This document shows, piece after piece, positions 18,071 to 29,971 of a DNA stretch of 64,000 nt; the stretch's first letter is position 1, and every line of letters begins with the position of its first letter. Position numbers and translations under genes: made by a program. The stretch is from positions 1 through 64,000 of the forward strand of contig CAMCOS010000006.1 in NCBI GenBank assembly GCA_945876565.1, given 5' to 3'. The notes under the pieces are model-generated. The model had not been told where the DNA came from. It did no database searches and saw only the letters and a list, made by a program, of their open reading frames with translations. The stretch is from Lautropia mirabilis (GTDB taxonomy: Bacteria; Pseudomonadota; Gammaproteobacteria; Burkholderiales; Burkholderiaceae_B).

Positions 18071-19438
18071 TTAATCATCAACATAAGGGTTGTGGGATGA
18101 CTTGAACTCAATGCGCAAGGGCGTGCCGGCGAGTTCAAACGCATCCCTGAATTTCGATTCAAGATAACGACGATAAGGATTGGCAATGGCGTCAAGCGCA
18201 TTGCCGTGCACAATAATAAGTGGCGGGTTTTGACCGCCCTGGTGGGCATACCGCATCTTGGGCCGAAAGATTCCTTTGCGCGGTGGTGGTTGTTGCTCAA
18301 CCGCGCTTTGCAGCACCCGGGTCAGCTTGGGCGTCGACAGCTTGGCAAAGGCCGCGGCGTGCGCAGCCACCACTGAACGCATGACAATGTTCACGCCCTG
18401 ACCGCGCAAGGCCGAAATGTGATGAACCTTGGCAAAACTCAAGAACTTCAGTTTGCGCTCGAACTCGCGCTTAATACGTTCGCGGCGCTCGCCATCGACG
18501 TTGTCCCACTTATTGATGGCGACCACCAGCGCGCGCCCTGACTCGAGCACAAACCCAGCAATGTGCGCATCCTGATCTGAGATCTCCTGCTGAGCGTCAA
18601 GCATCAGCAAGACCACATTGCACGCTTCAATGGCCTGCAAGGTCTTGATCACCGAAAACTTCTCCACAGCCTCAAACACCTTGCCTCGGCGACGCAATCC
18701 CGCCGTGTCAATCAATGTGTATTGCCGACCGTCGCGCTCAAACTCCACTTCAATGGCATCTCGCGTGGTTCCCGGCAGGTCAAACGCAATGACCCGGTTC
18801 TCACCCACGAGGGTGTTGATCAAAGTCGACTTACCAACATTAGGCCGCCCCACGATGGCCAGTTTGATGCGGTGTTTTTCACCGTCAACGAGTTCAGGGG
18901 GCTGATCCTCATCGGGTTCAGTTTCATCGGATGGAGGTTCAGCAAACGGCGCCAATGCTTGCTCGATCAAGGACACCACACCGTCGCCATGTGATGCCGA
19001 AATCGCATGCGGTTGGCCAAGCCCAAGCTCATGAAACTCAGCCACGGCTGCCGTGTGGCTCATGCCCTCAGCCTTGTTCACACACACAAGCACCTGTTGC
19101 CCGGATTTACGCAATAACGCCGCGATATCCTGATCATGGGCGTTGATACCTGCCCGCGCATCCACCAGAAAAATCACGACATCGGACTCAGCAATAGCCT
19201 GCTCGGTCTGTTTGGCCATGTGATGCAAGATGCCAGTCTTGGCCACCGGCTCAAAACCGCCCGTGTCCACCACAATAAACGGGATATCACCAACCCGACC
19301 CTCGCCATAATGCCGATCACGGGTCAAGCCCGCAAAGTCAGCCACCAAGGCCGCTCGCGAACGGGTCAAACGGTTAAATAAGGTGGATTTGCCCACATTG
19401 GGCCGTCCCACCAGCGTTACGACAGGTTTAAGCGCCAC
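18071..19438 (-). CDS. der: ribosome assembly GTPase Der (EngA)
   Basis: An essential GTPase for 50S subunit maturation. Two complete G domains in tandem: G1 motifs '[14 protein letters not shown]' near residue 11 and '[14 protein letters not shown]' near 196, with G3 'DTGGFE' and '[10 protein letters not shown]', then a C-terminal KH-like domain. 455 residues is the usual length. The start is a GTG at 19438, five bases after the bamB stop, with no strong ribosome-binding site, so coupling to bamB translation is likely. Confidence 0.97.
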   Translation of the reverse strand: MALKPVVTLVGRPNVGKSTLFNRLTRSRAALVADFAGLTRDRHYGEGRVGDIPFIVVDTGGFEPVAKTGILHHMAKQTEQAIAESDVVIFLVDARAGINAHDQDIAALLRKSGQQVLVCVNKAEGMSHTAAVAEFHELGLGQPHAISASHGDGVVSLIEQALAPFAEPPSDETEPDEDQPPELVDGEKHRIKLAIVGRPNVGKSTLINTLVGENRVIAFDLPGTTRDAIEVEFERDGRQYTLIDTAGLRRRGKVFEAVEKFSVIKTLQAIEACNVVLLMLDAQQEISDQDAHIAGFVLESGRALVVAINKWDNVDGERRERIKREFERKLKFLSFAKVHHISALRGQGVNIVMRSVVAAHAAAFAKLSTPKLTRVLQSAVEQQPPPRKGIFRPKMRYAHQGGQNPPLIIVHGNALDAIANPYRRYLESKFRDAFELAGTPLRIEFKSSHNPYVDD

Positions 19439-19442
19439 GATT

Positions 19443-20603
19443 TCAATTCAACCGAATAAAGACAACCGAGCTGTCACCCGCCTGAACCAAAGCGCCACCA
19501 TCCATGCTTTGAACGGGTGCTGACATCGCCTCACCGCCCACATTGATGCGTCCAGCCAATTGGCCCGTGTCGCTAGACAAGGCGTGCACATAACCCTCAA
19601 GATCACCCATCACAACCCAGGACCCAACCACACCGGGCTCAGTCAAGCGCCGATTGCGCAAAGCATCCTGAACCCAGACCGTGTCACCATCTTCAAGCCT
19701 GTAGGCATGCACCCGATCACGATTGTCTGGCACGTAAACACGCACCGTGTCGGCATTCATGCCCACGATGCTAGAAAGACTATTCGCCCAAACGGTGCGA
19801 CCGCCTTCTTTGGCATTAAAGCAAGTCACTCGCCCCTGATAGGCTGCCGCGCACAAAAGGTCGCCGCGCACCACGGGAATCCCAACCACATCATTGACGC
19901 GCTCCAGATCACTCGCCCCGGTCGGCACTGCCACGATGCCTTCCCAGACCACAGCGCCGCTACCTGGCTCAACGGCCAGCACCCGCCCACCCGGCATGCC
20001 AGACAGCACCAGCCCCTGGATTTTGCTCATTCGCGCCGGCGCTCGTAAAGCCAATGCCGGGCCTGGACGCTGCACGTTCCAAATGCGCTCCCCGTTAGTG
20101 GCATTAAAAGCCTGCACACGGTAATCCCCGGCACGAACCACCACCACACCGTCACCGACCCAAGGCACCACGCTCACTGCACTGGACGCCTGGGCGCGCC
20201 ATTTGACATCCCCATTGGCGTCCAGCGCAATGACTTCACCAGTCGGTGTGACCACCGCCACGGTCTGACCATCGGAGCCAACGCCGGCTGCCAGACTTTT
20301 TGCCACTTGTTTGTTCCAGACTGTGGCACCCCCGGTAGCATCAATACGCACGACATTGCCATCGCGCGAGGCAGCAAACACCGAATCCCCCACAATGGCA
20401 GGCGCAAAGCCGTACGAGGTGCCGCTGCCCACTGGAACGCGCCAAGCGATACTGACATTAACTGAAGGCGTGTATTGGGGCAGCTCAACGGGGTCGTTGC
20501 GTGTATCCGAACCAGCACATCCAACCAGCGTCACACTCACGACACTTGCCAACCACATCAGCCAGCGGCGCGACACCTGCGGGAATTTCTGTTTCGCCAA
20601 CAT
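19443..20603 (-). CDS. bamB: outer membrane assembly lipoprotein BamB
   Basis: A beta-propeller lipoprotein of the BAM complex that inserts beta-barrel proteins into the outer membrane. A signal peptide ends at the lipobox 'LVGC' (about residues 26-29 from this start). Repeated PQQ/WD-like blades follow ('[14 protein letters not shown]', '[12 protein letters not shown]'). The track starts at a GTG (20618) that overlaps the yfgM stop. I prefer the ATG at 20603 because GAGGGG lies seven bases upstream. It lies within the yfgM-bamB-der cluster shared with many proteobacteria. Confidence 0.95.
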   Translation of the reverse strand: MLAKQKFPQVSRRWLMWLASVVSVTLVGCAGSDTRNDPVELPQYTPSVNVSIAWRVPVGSGTSYGFAPAIVGDSVFAASRDGNVVRIDATGGATVWNKQVAKSLAAGVGSDGQTVAVVTPTGEVIALDANGDVKWRAQASSAVSVVPWVGDGVVVVRAGDYRVQAFNATNGERIWNVQRPGPALALRAPARMSKIQGLVLSGMPGGRVLAVEPGSGAVVWEGIVAVPTGASDLERVNDVVGIPVVRGDLLCAAAYQGRVTCFNAKEGGRTVWANSLSSIVGMNADTVRVYVPDNRDRVHAYRLEDGDTVWVQDALRNRRLTEPGVVGSWVVMGDLEGYVHALSSDTGQLAGRINVGGEAMSAPVQSMDGGALVQAGDSSVVFIRLN

Positions 20604-20614
20604 ATCACAACCCC

Positions 20615-21247
20615 TCACGAGCCCATGGTGTCGATTTTGAGCTGCACCACATTGGTCAGCGCGTCGGTCGGGCCAAGCAGCTCAATGGCTTGTTGCCACG
20701 CAGCCACCGCTTGATCGCGCTTGCCCTGGGCAGACAACACATCACCTCGGCGATCCGCATAAAGCGCCGCGAAGGATTCGGGTGGGGTATCTAGCACCAG
20801 CAAGGCCTGATCGTAGTTACCCTGGTCCAGCAAAATGCCGGCCAACCGTAGCTTGGCAACAGGCGCCAAGGCAATGTGGTTGCTTGCGGCAAGCCACGTC
20901 AGTGGCTGCTTGGCTGCATCAAGCTCGTTGCGAGCGCTGAGCGCATCAGCGGCCACGAGCGCCGCACGGGCGGCATAATCAGTCTTGGGAAACTCGGTCT
21001 TCAGCGTCTGGAGTGCAGCCTCGATACGTGGCACGCTATCGGGCCCCTCTTGAGCGGCAGCCCGCTCAAGAGCGTCGTAATAACCCCGGGCTTGTTGTGA
21101 CTGATTGTTGTCGTACCAGTTCAGACCCTGCCAACCAAGAACAATCACCAGCGCCAACGACAGCAACCCCAAGGTGATGGTGCCGTACTTGTCCCACCAG
21201 GCTTTAATCTGAGCTAACTGTTCCTGTTCTTCTAAATCGTAAGCCAT
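20615..21247 (-). CDS. yfgM: YfgM-like TPR membrane protein
   Basis: A 210-residue inner-membrane protein of the YfgM/TPR_21 family. The cytoplasmic N-terminus ('DLEEQEQLAQIKAWWDKYG') precedes one transmembrane segment near 24-44, then periplasmic helices with TPR character up to residue 200. In E. coli YfgM associates with the SecYEG translocon and PpiD, and has been linked to periplasmic chaperone traffic. It lies between hisS (4 bp) and bamB in the same transcription unit. Confidence 0.9.
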   Translation of the reverse strand: MAYDLEEQEQLAQIKAWWDKYGTITLGLLSLALVIVLGWQGLNWYDNNQSQQARGYYDALERAAAQEGPDSVPRIEAALQTLKTEFPKTDYAARAALVAADALSARNELDAAKQPLTWLAASNHIALAPVAKLRLAGILLDQGNYDQALLVLDTPPESFAALYADRRGDVLSAQGKRDQAVAAWQQAIELLGPTDALTNVVQLKIDTMGS

Positions 21248-21251
21248 GGAG

Positions 21252-22568
21252 TCAAACCTCTTTAACTGAGTCTGTGATTAATGTTGCTCGAAGGTGCGAC
21301 GCCAAATCGGCAAATCCGATGCGCAGTTGTTGCGTATGACCAACCTCAGTCCTTAACCACTTGACCGAGGCTTGCTGGCTGGCCAGTTCATCTTCGCCTA
21401 GGATAACCGCAATCTGTGCACCACTGGCATCAGCGCGCTTGAACTGGGACTTGAAACTCCCCGCATCACCGGCGCTGGCGTGAACAATCGCCGACAATCC
21501 CTCCTTACGCAACTGTTCAGCTAGCTTGGCGCATTGACGCTGAGCCGCTTCACCCTGATGAATCAAGTAAACATCGCATTCGGGTACAACTGCTTGTGGC
21601 TGACACTGACTCCACAGATCGATCAGGCGCTCCATGCCAATGGCGAACCCCACCGCCGGTGCTGGCTTACCACCAAGCAAGGCAATCAAATCATCGTATC
21701 GTCCACCACCACAAACGGTTGCTTGGGCACCGAGTTTGTCAGTCACCCACTCAAACACCGTTAAGTTGTAATAGTCTAGACCTCGCACCATGCGTGGATT
21801 GATGCGATAGGCAATGCCCGCATCGTCTAGTCGCTCGCATACGCCAGCGAAATGCGCCCTGGATTGGTCGCCTAGAAAGTCAAATAGCTTGGGTGCCTCA
21901 TTGGCCATCTCCTGCATGGCCGGGTTCTTGGTGTCAAGCACGCGCAGTGGGTTGCTATACATGCGGCGCAAGCCATCCTCATCAAGTACGGCGCGGTTCG
22001 CTTCCAAGTGTTTGATCAAGGCTTCCCGGTGCGCTTGGCGCTCAGGCAACTGGCCTAGCGAATTCAGCTCTAACTCGATGCCATCAATACCAAGTAACTT
22101 CCAAAGACGCGCGATCATCACAATGAGTTCGGCATCCACATCCGGCCCAGAAAATCCAAGCGCCTCTACATCAAGCTGATGAAACTGGCGATAGCGGCCA
22201 CGTTGCGGGCGCTCATGTCTGAACACCGGGCCCATGCTGAAGATTCGGCGCGGGCGATCGTAGAGCAGATTATGCTCGATGGTGGCTCGCACGAGACCCG
22301 CGGTGAACTCCGGCCGCATGGTGAGCGACTCGCCATTCAGACTGTCGACAAAGGTGTACATCTCTTTCTCGACAATGTCGGTCACCTCACCAATGCCGCG
22401 CGTAAAGAGCCTGGTGTGCTCAAGCACCGGCGAGCGCATGTTGAGATACCCGTATTGCTTGAGCCATTGGCGCAACACCTGCTCAATCGCCTCCCAAGCG
22501 CCAGAGGCGCCGGGCAAAACATCGTTCATCCCGCGAATCGCAGCGACTTTTTTGAATTCAATTGTCAT
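21252..22568 (-). CDS. hisS: histidyl-tRNA synthetase
   Basis: A 438-residue class II aminoacyl-tRNA synthetase charging tRNA-His. Motif 1 is around residue 45, motif 2 is '[18 protein letters not shown]' near 115-132, the histidine A-type loop '[13 protein letters not shown]' is near 264, motif 3 'GFAIGMERL' near 316, and the anticodon-binding domain occupies the last 100 residues. The gene lies 15 bp after ispG. hisZ elsewhere in the window is its non-charging paralogue. Confidence 0.97.
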   Translation of the reverse strand: MTIEFKKVAAIRGMNDVLPGASGAWEAIEQVLRQWLKQYGYLNMRSPVLEHTRLFTRGIGEVTDIVEKEMYTFVDSLNGESLTMRPEFTAGLVRATIEHNLLYDRPRRIFSMGPVFRHERPQRGRYRQFHQLDVEALGFSGPDVDAELIVMIARLWKLLGIDGIELELNSLGQLPERQAHREALIKHLEANRAVLDEDGLRRMYSNPLRVLDTKNPAMQEMANEAPKLFDFLGDQSRAHFAGVCERLDDAGIAYRINPRMVRGLDYYNLTVFEWVTDKLGAQATVCGGGRYDDLIALLGGKPAPAVGFAIGMERLIDLWSQCQPQAVVPECDVYLIHQGEAAQRQCAKLAEQLRKEGLSAIVHASAGDAGSFKSQFKRADASGAQIAVILGEDELASQQASVKWLRTEVGHTQQLRIGFADLASHLRATLITDSVKEV

Positions 22569-22583
22569 CGTTAAAAAACCTGC

Positions 22584-23888
22584 TCAGGATGCATCAGACC
22601 TATGGACATCAGTTGCGCCCTGCCGGCGCCCATAGCGTTTCTCAATGTAGCTTTGGACGATCACCTCAAACTCCTCGGCAATGCGGTCCCCCTTCAGCGT
22701 CACCGTCCTCACACCATCGACATAGACAGGTGCGGCCGGCACCTCACCGGTGCCAGGCAAACTAATACCGATATCAGCATGACGACTCTCGCCTGGGCCA
22801 TTGACCACGCACCCCATCACCGCCACATTCATCGACTCCACGCCAGGATACTGTGTGCGCCATATGGGCATTTGCTCACGCAGGTAACGCTGAATGTTGT
22901 CAGCAAGCTCCTGAAACACCGTGCTGGTGGTGCGTCCACATCCCGGACAAGCAATCACCATTGGGGTAAAAGCACGCAAGCCCATGGTCTGCAGAATTTC
23001 TTGTGCCACCACCACTTCACGACAACGATCCCCACCAGGCTCAGGCGTAAGCGATATCCGAATGGTGTCGCCGATTCCTTCTTGCAATAAAACCGCCAAG
23101 GCAGCTGTCGAGGCCACAATGCCTTTGGAGCCCATGCCAGCCTCGGTCAAGCCTAAATGCAACGGGTAGTCACAACGTGCCGATAGATCGCGGTATACCG
23201 CGATCAGGTCTTGAACATGACTCACTTTACAAGACAAGACAATGGCATCGCCTGGCAAGCCAAGCTCTTGGGCTCGCTCGGCGTTACTGATTGCTGAAAC
23301 CACCAAAGCCTCGCGCATGACTGACTGCGCGTTATGCGCAACCGCACGCTGACTGTTCTCATCCATCATACGAGCCAGCAGTTCCTGATCCAGACTGCCC
23401 CAGTTCACACCAATTCGCACGGGCTTGTTATGGCGGCAGGCGACCTCGATCATCTGCGCAAAATTGTCGTCGCGCCGCTTGCCACCACCCATATTGCCTG
23501 GATTAATACGGTACTTTGACAGGGCTTGCGCACAATCGGGGTATTGGGTGAGCAGCTTATGGCCATTAAAGTGGAAATCGCCGCACAGCGGCACAGAGAT
23601 GCCCATGCGATCGAGCTGCTCGCGAATCGCCGGCACGGCCTGCGCCGCTTCGGGCGTGTTGACCGTGATGCGTACGATTTCCGAGCCAGCCAAAGCCAAC
23701 TCTTTGACCTGTATGGCGGTCGCAATCGCATCAGCCGTATCGGTATTCGTCATGGACTGCACCACCACCGGCGCATCCCCACCAACCCTAACCACCTGAT
23801 CACCCCAAACCACTCGGGCTTGTCTGGTCAATCGTCGGGGCATCGGGCCTACATAGGCGCTAGACTGATTTGCGGCATTAGCTGACAT
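22584..23888 (-). CDS. ispG: 4-hydroxy-3-methylbut-2-enyl diphosphate synthase
   Basis: The penultimate enzyme of the MEP isoprenoid pathway; a [4Fe-4S] protein that reductively opens MEcPP to HMBPP. The TIM-barrel start '[14 protein letters not shown]' is near residue 41. The cluster ligands are in '[13 protein letters not shown]' near 309-321 and '[15 protein letters not shown]' near 357. Length is 434 residues. It overlaps the upstream rodZ-like gene by 11 bp and precedes hisS by 15 bp. Confidence 0.97.
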   Translation of the reverse strand: MSANAANQSSAYVGPMPRRLTRQARVVWGDQVVRVGGDAPVVVQSMTNTDTADAIATAIQVKELALAGSEIVRITVNTPEAAQAVPAIREQLDRMGISVPLCGDFHFNGHKLLTQYPDCAQALSKYRINPGNMGGGKRRDDNFAQMIEVACRHNKPVRIGVNWGSLDQELLARMMDENSQRAVAHNAQSVMREALVVSAISNAERAQELGLPGDAIVLSCKVSHVQDLIAVYRDLSARCDYPLHLGLTEAGMGSKGIVASTAALAVLLQEGIGDTIRISLTPEPGGDRCREVVVAQEILQTMGLRAFTPMVIACPGCGRTTSTVFQELADNIQRYLREQMPIWRTQYPGVESMNVAVMGCVVNGPGESRHADIGISLPGTGEVPAAPVYVDGVRTVTLKGDRIAEEFEVIVQSYIEKRYGRRQGATDVHRSDAS

Positions 23889-24375
23889 CAGATGAGCCTT
23901 TTAACCACTTGGGCATCACGCTATCTGGCACGATCCCTTGCCAGACGGCTATACCAATAATGATGGCGATCACCACAACAATCAGCACGACCCAGGCTGC
24001 TGAGCCGGACGAGGACACCTCTTGCATCGATGCGCCGATGGCCCTTGTCGAAGTGTGATTGGCAATTCCACCGTGACTGTCGGGCAGGTGCTGTCTCAAC
24101 ACAGGCTCCACCGCATCAAAATCCACGCCGAGCAAGCGGGCGTAGTTTTTTGCGAGTGTTTTCAGGCCAATGCCTTGTGGCAACTCGTTCCAACGCTCGG
24201 ATTCAAGCGCGTCAATTACGCGGGGAGGGTATTTGAGCCTGACCGACACATCATCTAGCGACATTCCGCGCCCTACACGAATCGTGCGCAACGCAGCTAG
24301 CGCGGTGACGGGCTCGGTGGGCTCAGGTGGAGACTCGAACTTTAACGGCACTGTACTAAGATCATCTAGGCTCAT
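23878..24375 (-). CDS. short RodZ-like helix-turn-helix membrane protein
   Basis: A 165-residue protein with a RodZ-type cytoplasmic helix-turn-helix (about residues 28-95: '[20 protein letters not shown]', '[20 protein letters not shown]'), a linker, one transmembrane helix (about 128-146) and only 15-20 periplasmic residues. Full RodZ continues into a large DUF4115 periplasmic domain, which is absent here. RodZ links MreB filaments to the cell-wall elongation machinery; the cytoplasmic half that binds MreB is kept. It sits in the classical place between rlmN and ispG, so it is the orthologue by position. It overlaps rlmN by 4 bp and ispG by 11. Confidence 0.82.
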   Translation of the reverse strand: MSLDDLSTVPLKFESPPEPTEPVTALAALRTIRVGRGMSLDDVSVRLKYPPRVIDALESERWNELPQGIGLKTLAKNYARLLGVDFDAVEPVLRQHLPDSHGGIANHTSTRAIGASMQEVSSSGSAAWVVLIVVVIAIIIGIAVWQGIVPDSVMPKWLKGSSDVS

Positions 24376-25544
24376 GAGCGAACCTCCGTGACTGCAATTT
24401 GCTTTAGTTGGTGTGCAGACGCTTGGGCCGCGCGACGCTCTGTCAACTTGGTCCGATCTTTGATGTCACCGGCCAACTGACCACAGGCCGCATCAATATC
24501 ATCCCCGCGGGTTTTACGAATGGTAGTCACCACACCAGCCTCTTGCAACACCCGGGCAAACGCGTGCACCCGGTTTGACGAAGAACGCTGTAAGCCCGAA
24601 TCGGGAAACGGATTAAAAGGAATCAGGTTGATCTTGCAGGGGACTTGGCGGGCAATATCAATGAGCTCACGCGCTTGCTGTAAATCATCGTTGACTTCTT
24701 GCAGCATGACATATTCAAACGTAATGAAATCTCGCGGCGCCACTCTCAGGTAGCGCTCGCACGCGGCAAGCAACTCGCGGATCGGATATTTTTTGTTTAG
24801 TGGCACCAAATGATCACGCAAAGCATCATTGGGTGCATGCAGTGACACCGCTAACGCAACCGGGCAGTCATTGGCAAGCCGATCCATGATCGGTACCACG
24901 CCAGAGGTCGAGACGGTGACGCGCCGACGTGAGAGCCCGTAAGCATTGTCATCGAGCATCAAGCGCAAAGCACCAAGAACTGCTTCATAGTTAAGCAAGG
25001 GCTCACCCATGCCCATGAAAACCACGTTGCTAATGACTCGATCATTGACTGGTGGCTGCTCGCCCAATCGGGTCACTGCTGCCGTTGCCAGCAAATCATG
25101 TCGGGCCCACCAAAGTTGCCCAACGATTTCAGCGACGCTCAAATTGCGGCTAAATCCTTGATGACCAGTCGAACAAAAGGGGCAGGCTACCGTGCAGCCA
25201 GCCTGGCTAGAAATGCACAAGGTGCCGCGATCATCCTCAGGGATAAACACGGTTTCAATGGCGTTATGGTTGCCAACGTCAAACAACCACTTGTGGGTGT
25301 GGTCGACAGCCACATGGCGCTTGAGCACTGCTGGCGCAGCTATCGAGCATTGACTGGCGAGGCGATCACGAAAGGCACCGGCTAGGTCCGTCATCTGGCT
25401 GAAATCATCTTGACCCCGCTGGTGAATCCAGCGCATCAGTTGCTTGGCACGAAACGGCTTATCACCCCAGGAGCCGATCATCTCGACTAGGGCAGTCTGA
25501 TCCAACCCGATCAGGTTGGTGGGTGACTGTGAGACCGAATCCAT
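24372..25544 (-). CDS. rlmN: dual-specificity 23S rRNA/tRNA adenine-C2 methyltransferase
   Basis: A 390-residue radical-SAM enzyme that methylates C2 of A2503 in 23S rRNA and A37 in some tRNAs. The radical-SAM cysteines are in '[13 protein letters not shown]' near residues 116-128. The methyl-carrying cysteine is in the C-terminal '[11 protein letters not shown]' near 356. '[15 protein letters not shown]' near 174 is a further signature. It opens the long rlmN-to-hisC transcription unit. Confidence 0.96.
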   Translation of the reverse strand: MDSVSQSPTNLIGLDQTALVEMIGSWGDKPFRAKQLMRWIHQRGQDDFSQMTDLAGAFRDRLASQCSIAAPAVLKRHVAVDHTHKWLFDVGNHNAIETVFIPEDDRGTLCISSQAGCTVACPFCSTGHQGFSRNLSVAEIVGQLWWARHDLLATAAVTRLGEQPPVNDRVISNVVFMGMGEPLLNYEAVLGALRLMLDDNAYGLSRRRVTVSTSGVVPIMDRLANDCPVALAVSLHAPNDALRDHLVPLNKKYPIRELLAACERYLRVAPRDFITFEYVMLQEVNDDLQQARELIDIARQVPCKINLIPFNPFPDSGLQRSSSNRVHAFARVLQEAGVVTTIRKTRGDDIDAACGQLAGDIKDRTKLTERRAAQASAHQLKQIAVTEVRS

Positions 25545-25567
25545 GGGTGACTTTATCAGCCAAGCAA

Positions 25568-25604
25568 GTCATCGATCGCTGCACCATTGGCCACGATCGA
25601 TGAC
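25568..25604. repeat. 11-bp perfect inverted repeat between rlmN and ndk
   Basis: GTCATCGATCG and CGATCGATGAC are separated by 15 bases. No U-tract follows on either strand, so this is not a standard intrinsic terminator. It lies between the ndk stop and the rlmN start and could be an operator or an RNA processing hairpin. Confidence 0.7.
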
Positions 25605-25613
25605 CAGGTAAGC

Positions 25614-26039
25614 CTAGCGGCTGTGAATATTCATTTCTGGGAAGAAAAACGCGATTTCATTGGCAGCCGTCTCAGGCGCATCAGAACCGTGCACGGCATT
25701 GGCGTCAATGCTGTCGGCAAAGTCAGCACGAATCGTGCCCTTTTCTGCCTTCTTGGGGTCGGTAGCACCCATCAAGTCGCGGTTCTTTTGAATCGCATGC
25801 TCGCCTTCAAGCACTTGAACCATGACCGGTCCTGAAACCATGAAGTCGACCAAGTCCTTGAAAAAGGGACGCTCCTTGTGCACTGCGTAAAAGCGGCCAG
25901 CCTCCTCGGGCGAGAGCTGCATCATGCGGGCGGCAATGACTTTTAGACCAGCCTGCTCAAAGCGGACCAGAATTTGGCCAATCACATTTTTAGCCACGGC
26001 ATCGGGCTTGATAATCGACAAAGTACGTTGTACAGACAT
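25614..26039 (-). CDS. ndk: nucleoside diphosphate kinase
   Basis: A 141-residue enzyme that transfers phosphate from ATP to nucleoside diphosphates through a phosphohistidine. The N-terminus '[14 protein letters not shown]' and the active-site His in '[15 protein letters not shown]' near residue 117 are intact. The track extends 23 codons upstream; the ATG at 26039 gives the standard N-terminus and length. It is divergent from valS, with about 170 bp between the two starts. Confidence 0.97.
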   Translation of the reverse strand: MSVQRTLSIIKPDAVAKNVIGQILVRFEQAGLKVIAARMMQLSPEEAGRFYAVHKERPFFKDLVDFMVSGPVMVQVLEGEHAIQKNRDLMGATDPKKAEKGTIRADFADSIDANAVHGSDAPETAANEIAFFFPEMNIHSR

Positions 26040-26133
26040 GAATGCTCCAGTAATTCTCAATAAAAACAATGACTTTGGGAAATTCGAGACAGCTGTGCAT
26101 TCTAGCATGCCGCAGTTACCAGCATGCCTTTAG

Positions 26134-26157
26134 AATGATGGGTTTAGCGCCCATCAT
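26134..26157. repeat. 8-bp inverted repeat in the ndk-valS divergent region
   Basis: ATGATGGG and CCCATCAT flank a seven-base spacer. Nearby, AGCATGC occurs twice as a direct repeat (26104-26110 and 26121-26127). Either could be a control site for the divergent ndk and valS genes. On the minus strand TAGAAT (26099-26104) is a possible ndk -10. Confidence 0.45.
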
Positions 26158-26207
26158 CCTGACCCGGGCGCCTGGCAAACCACACACCGTATTGGCTTGA
26201 ATCACCC

Positions 26208-29090
26208 ATGACTGACAAACCCACCTCTGCCGCAGACAGCTTGAGCAAAAGTTTTGAGCCTGCCGACATCGAACGACGCTGGTATCCCAAGTGGGAGAGT
26301 GCCGGGTATTTTCAAGCGGGCCAGCACGTGGCCAATGCCGACCCAAGCCTGCCGCCCTATGTCATTCAGTTCCCGCCACCGAATGTGACTGGGACACTGC
26401 ACATGGGGCACGCTTTTAACCAGACCATCATGGACGGGCTGATTCGCTACCACCGCATGCGTGGCCAAGATACCGTATTCGTGCCGGGCACTGATCATGC
26501 AGGCATTGCCACCCAAATCGTCGTTGAACGTCAGCTTGATGCGCAGAACATCAGTCGTCACGACCTCGGACGTGAGAAGTTCACGGACAAAGTTTGGCAG
26601 TGGAAACAAGAGTCTGGCGGCACGATCACCGGCCAAGTCCGTCGTATTGGCGCCTCTGCTGACTGGCCACGTGAATACTTCACGATGGATGAACGCATGT
26701 CCGAGGGCGTGGTGGAGACGTTTGTGCGCCTTTTTGAGCAAGGGCTTATCTATCGGGGCAAGCGCTTGGTCAACTGGGATCCCAAACTACTGACAGCCGT
26801 ATCGGACCTTGAAGTTCAATCGGTTCAGACCGAAGGGTCGCTTTGGCATATCTGTTATCCATTTGTTGATGGACCGCAGACGATCGAAGAAGACGGTCAG
26901 ACCGTGACGCTCAGCGGGATGACCATTGCCACCACCCGGCCTGAAACCATGCTGGCGGACGGCGCACTGTGCGTGCATCCAGATGACAAACGCTATCAGC
27001 ACCTGATCGGCAAAATGGTGGACCTACCCTTGTGTGATCGACAGATTCCGATAATTTCGGATGACTTCGTGGACATGGCATTCGGCACCGGGGTCGTCAA
27101 AATAACCGGCGCGCACGACTTTAACGATTACGCATGTGCCATGCGGCACAACCTGCCATTGATCGTGATTTTCACGCTCGAGGCCAAGGTCAATGACAAT
27201 GGCCCCGTTCAGTTTCGCGGCATGGACCGCTTTGATGCACGCGAAGCGGTCGTCCAAGCGCTAGAAGATCAAGGCTTTCTGGTCAAGGTTGAGCCGCACA
27301 CGATGATGCAACCCCGAGGCGATCGCACCGGGGTGGTGCTTGAACCCATGCTCACTGACCAGTGGTTTGTGGCCATGAGCAAGCCCGCCCCCGAAGGGAC
27401 ACTGCAGCCAGGTAAGTCGATTACTGAGGTGGCACTCGAGGTGGTTCGCAATGGGCAGGTTCAGTTCTACCCTGCGAACTGGACCACCACGTATAACCAG
27501 TGGCTTGAGAACATTCAGGATTGGTGCATCTCGCGCCAACTTTGGTGGGGTCACCAGATTCCGGCTTGGTACGGTGAGAACGGCGAAATCTTTGTCGCCA
27601 GAAACGAAGCCGATGCGCATGCCAAAGCTCAAGCCGCTGGTTACAAAGGAACGCTAACCCGCGACCCCGATGTGCTTGATACCTGGTTCTCGTCCGCCTT
27701 GGTGCCATTTACCACCATGGGCTGGCCCGACAAGGCCCCGGACCTAGACAAATACCTGCCCTCCAGCGTGCTCGTCACAGGTTTTGACATCATCTTTTTC
27801 TGGGTCGCGCGCATGGTGATGATGACCACCCATTTGATTGGCAAGGTGCCGTTTAAGCATGTTTATGTGCATGGGCTGATCCGGGATGCCGAAGGCCAAA
27901 AAATGAGCAAGTCCAAGGGCAACACGCTCGACCCGGTTGACTTGATTGATGGCATTGACCTTCAAAGCCTGGTGGCCAAACGGACCTACGGCTTGATGAA
28001 CCCCAAGCAAGCAAGCAGCATCGAGAAAGTCACCCGCAAACATTTCCCGGATGGCATTCCAGCGTTTGGCACGGATGCCTTGCGCTTTACGATGGCAGCC
28101 TACGCCTCACTTGGGCGTAACATCAACTTCGATTTAAAACGCTGCGAGGGTTACCGCAACTTTTGTAACAAGCTCTGGAACGCAGCCCGCTTCGTGCTCA
28201 TGAACACGGCTGACTACAACCCGGCCACGGCGGCTAGCCAAGCTGCCAAGCACGATGGCTTGCCTGAGCGCTGGATTCTGACGCGCTTGCAACAAGTCAA
28301 GCTAGATGTTGCCAAAGGGTTTGAGGACTATCGCTTTGACAACATTGCCAACGCGCTTTATCACTTCGTTTGGGACGAATACTGTGACTGGTATCTGGAA
28401 TTGGCCAAAGTACAGATCCAATCAGGTGATGCCCACACCAAACAAGCTTGCCAAGCCACGCTGATTGAGGTGCTGGAAGAAGTGTTACGGCTGCTTCACC
28501 CGATCACCCCATTCATCACCGAAGAGCTCTGGCAAAAGGTCTCGCTCGTGGCCGGCACGCGACTTGAATCCGAGGAGACCAGCATCAGCATTCAGCCCTA
28601 TCCAAAGGCTGAGCCAACACTGATTGATGCCGATGCCGAGGAATTGTTCACCAGCCTCAAAGAGCGCATCGAGGCAGTGCGCGCACTGAGAAGCGAGATG
28701 CAGCTCTCACCTGCTGAGCGGGTGCCGCTCATTGCACAAGGCCCTCAAGACAGCTTGAAAGCGCAAGCGCCCTACCTGGCGTTTCTGGCCAAGCTCGCCA
28801 GCGTCGAGGTCGTCGATACCTTGCCGCCAGACAGTGGCGCGCCAATTCAGGTCGTGGGTGACAGCCGACTGATGCTTAAGGTAGAAATTAATGTCGAGGC
28901 CGAAAAAGCCCGCTTGGACAAAGAAATCACCCGGCTTGAACTCGAGATTTCCAAAGCAAATGGCAAGCTGGCCAACGAGTCGTTTGTGCAAAAGGCCCCA
29001 CCACAGGTCGTGGCCCAAGAAAAAGAACGGGTGGCCAACTTTTGCGATACCTTGCAAAAGGTTCAAGCACAGCGCGCTCGTCTCGGTTAA
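26208..29090 (+). CDS. valS: valyl-tRNA synthetase
   Basis: A 960-residue class I synthetase charging tRNA-Val. The HIGH-type motif is in '[16 protein letters not shown]' near residue 55, the KMSKS loop in '[16 protein letters not shown]' near 563. A full CP1 editing domain lies between them ('[17 protein letters not shown]'). The anticodon-binding domain is followed by the C-terminal coiled-coil arm typical of ValRS ('[18 protein letters not shown]'). It is the only long plus-strand gene in the 25-50 kb stretch and meets trmD tail to tail with 8 bp between stops. Confidence 0.98.
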   Translation: MTDKPTSAADSLSKSFEPADIERRWYPKWESAGYFQAGQHVANADPSLPPYVIQFPPPNVTGTLHMGHAFNQTIMDGLIRYHRMRGQDTVFVPGTDHAGIATQIVVERQLDAQNISRHDLGREKFTDKVWQWKQESGGTITGQVRRIGASADWPREYFTMDERMSEGVVETFVRLFEQGLIYRGKRLVNWDPKLLTAVSDLEVQSVQTEGSLWHICYPFVDGPQTIEEDGQTVTLSGMTIATTRPETMLADGALCVHPDDKRYQHLIGKMVDLPLCDRQIPIISDDFVDMAFGTGVVKITGAHDFNDYACAMRHNLPLIVIFTLEAKVNDNGPVQFRGMDRFDAREAVVQALEDQGFLVKVEPHTMMQPRGDRTGVVLEPMLTDQWFVAMSKPAPEGTLQPGKSITEVALEVVRNGQVQFYPANWTTTYNQWLENIQDWCISRQLWWGHQIPAWYGENGEIFVARNEADAHAKAQAAGYKGTLTRDPDVLDTWFSSALVPFTTMGWPDKAPDLDKYLPSSVLVTGFDIIFFWVARMVMMTTHLIGKVPFKHVYVHGLIRDAEGQKMSKSKGNTLDPVDLIDGIDLQSLVAKRTYGLMNPKQASSIEKVTRKHFPDGIPAFGTDALRFTMAAYASLGRNINFDLKRCEGYRNFCNKLWNAARFVLMNTADYNPATAASQAAKHDGLPERWILTRLQQVKLDVAKGFEDYRFDNIANALYHFVWDEYCDWYLELAKVQIQSGDAHTKQACQATLIEVLEEVLRLLHPITPFITEELWQKVSLVAGTRLESEETSISIQPYPKAEPTLIDADAEELFTSLKERIEAVRALRSEMQLSPAERVPLIAQGPQDSLKAQAPYLAFLAKLASVEVVDTLPPDSGAPIQVVGDSRLMLKVEINVEAEKARLDKEITRLELEISKANGKLANESFVQKAPPQVVAQEKERVANFCDTLQKVQAQRARLG

Positions 29091-29098
29091 GTGCCGGG

Positions 29099-29848
29099 TT
29101 AGTTTGAAGCCGTTTGAACGAGAAAGGACTCGTCTTGCTCGCTAAGCCAGCCAGCAAGACGAGCCTTCTCGATGAGATCAGGTCGATATTTTTGCGTCAA
29201 CGCCAAAGATTGCTGACGCCGCCACCGTGTGATGTTGTCGTGGTGCCCGGACTTCAGCACATCAGGGATACCCTGACCTTGCCATATTTCGGGGCGAGTG
29301 TAGTGTGGACTATCCAAGAGGCCTGAAAGGCTAGGCTGAAACGAATCCTGCGCGTGAGAGTCTTCTTGCATGGCACCGGGCAACAAGCGCACGGCCGCAT
29401 CAATCATGGGCACAAGCGCTGGCTCTCCACCAGACACCACAAAATCGCCGACCGACCAACACTCATCGACATGCATGTCGATAAAGCGCTGATCAATACC
29501 CTCGTAGCGCCCGCAAATGACGACGGCGCCAGGGGATTCAGATAAGGTCTGCGCCCGTGCTTGGTCAAACCGCTTACCCGAGGGCGCCAGTAGCACCACT
29601 GGCACCGGATTCGAGCGCTTGGCCTTGGCCGCCGCTAGCGCATCAGCCAAAGGCTGAGCCAACATCACCATGCCAGGCCCACCACCATACGGGCGGTCAT
29701 CAACCGTGCGATGTACATCGTGCACATGGTCGCGAATATTCCAAGCTTTGAGTTGCCAAAGGCCTTTGGCGTGTGCTCGACCGGTAATCCCTGAGGCGCA
29801 CAAGGGCTCAAAATAATCCGGAAACAGCGTCAAAATGTCGATGTGCAT
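29099..29848 (-). CDS. trmD: tRNA (guanine-37-N1) methyltransferase
   Basis: A 249-residue SPOUT-class enzyme that makes m1G37 and prevents +1 frameshifting. '[14 protein letters not shown]' near residue 50 and the trefoil-knot SAM loop '[14 protein letters not shown]' near 131 are diagnostic. The start codon lies in one copy of a near-perfect 10-bp duplication (AACCGCATTT/AACCGCATG on the coding strand). In most bacteria trmD follows rimM directly; here about 1.3 kb with three small membrane-protein genes separates them. Confidence 0.97.
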   Translation of the reverse strand: MHIDILTLFPDYFEPLCASGITGRAHAKGLWQLKAWNIRDHVHDVHRTVDDRPYGGGPGMVMLAQPLADALAAAKAKRSNPVPVVLLAPSGKRFDQARAQTLSESPGAVVICGRYEGIDQRFIDMHVDECWSVGDFVVSGGEPALVPMIDAAVRLLPGAMQEDSHAQDSFQPSLSGLLDSPHYTRPEIWQGQGIPDVLKSGHHDNITRWRRQQSLALTQKYRPDLIEKARLAGWLSEQDESFLVQTASN

Positions 29849-29971
29849 GCGGTTAAATGCGGTTGTTTTTAGAATATTGGCGACATCGCTCTTGGCAACC
29901 GATGAACGGGTGAAGCACTACTCTGTTTAAAATTTCGTTGCCGGCATCATGGAAAGCCTCAAAGAGCCCAT

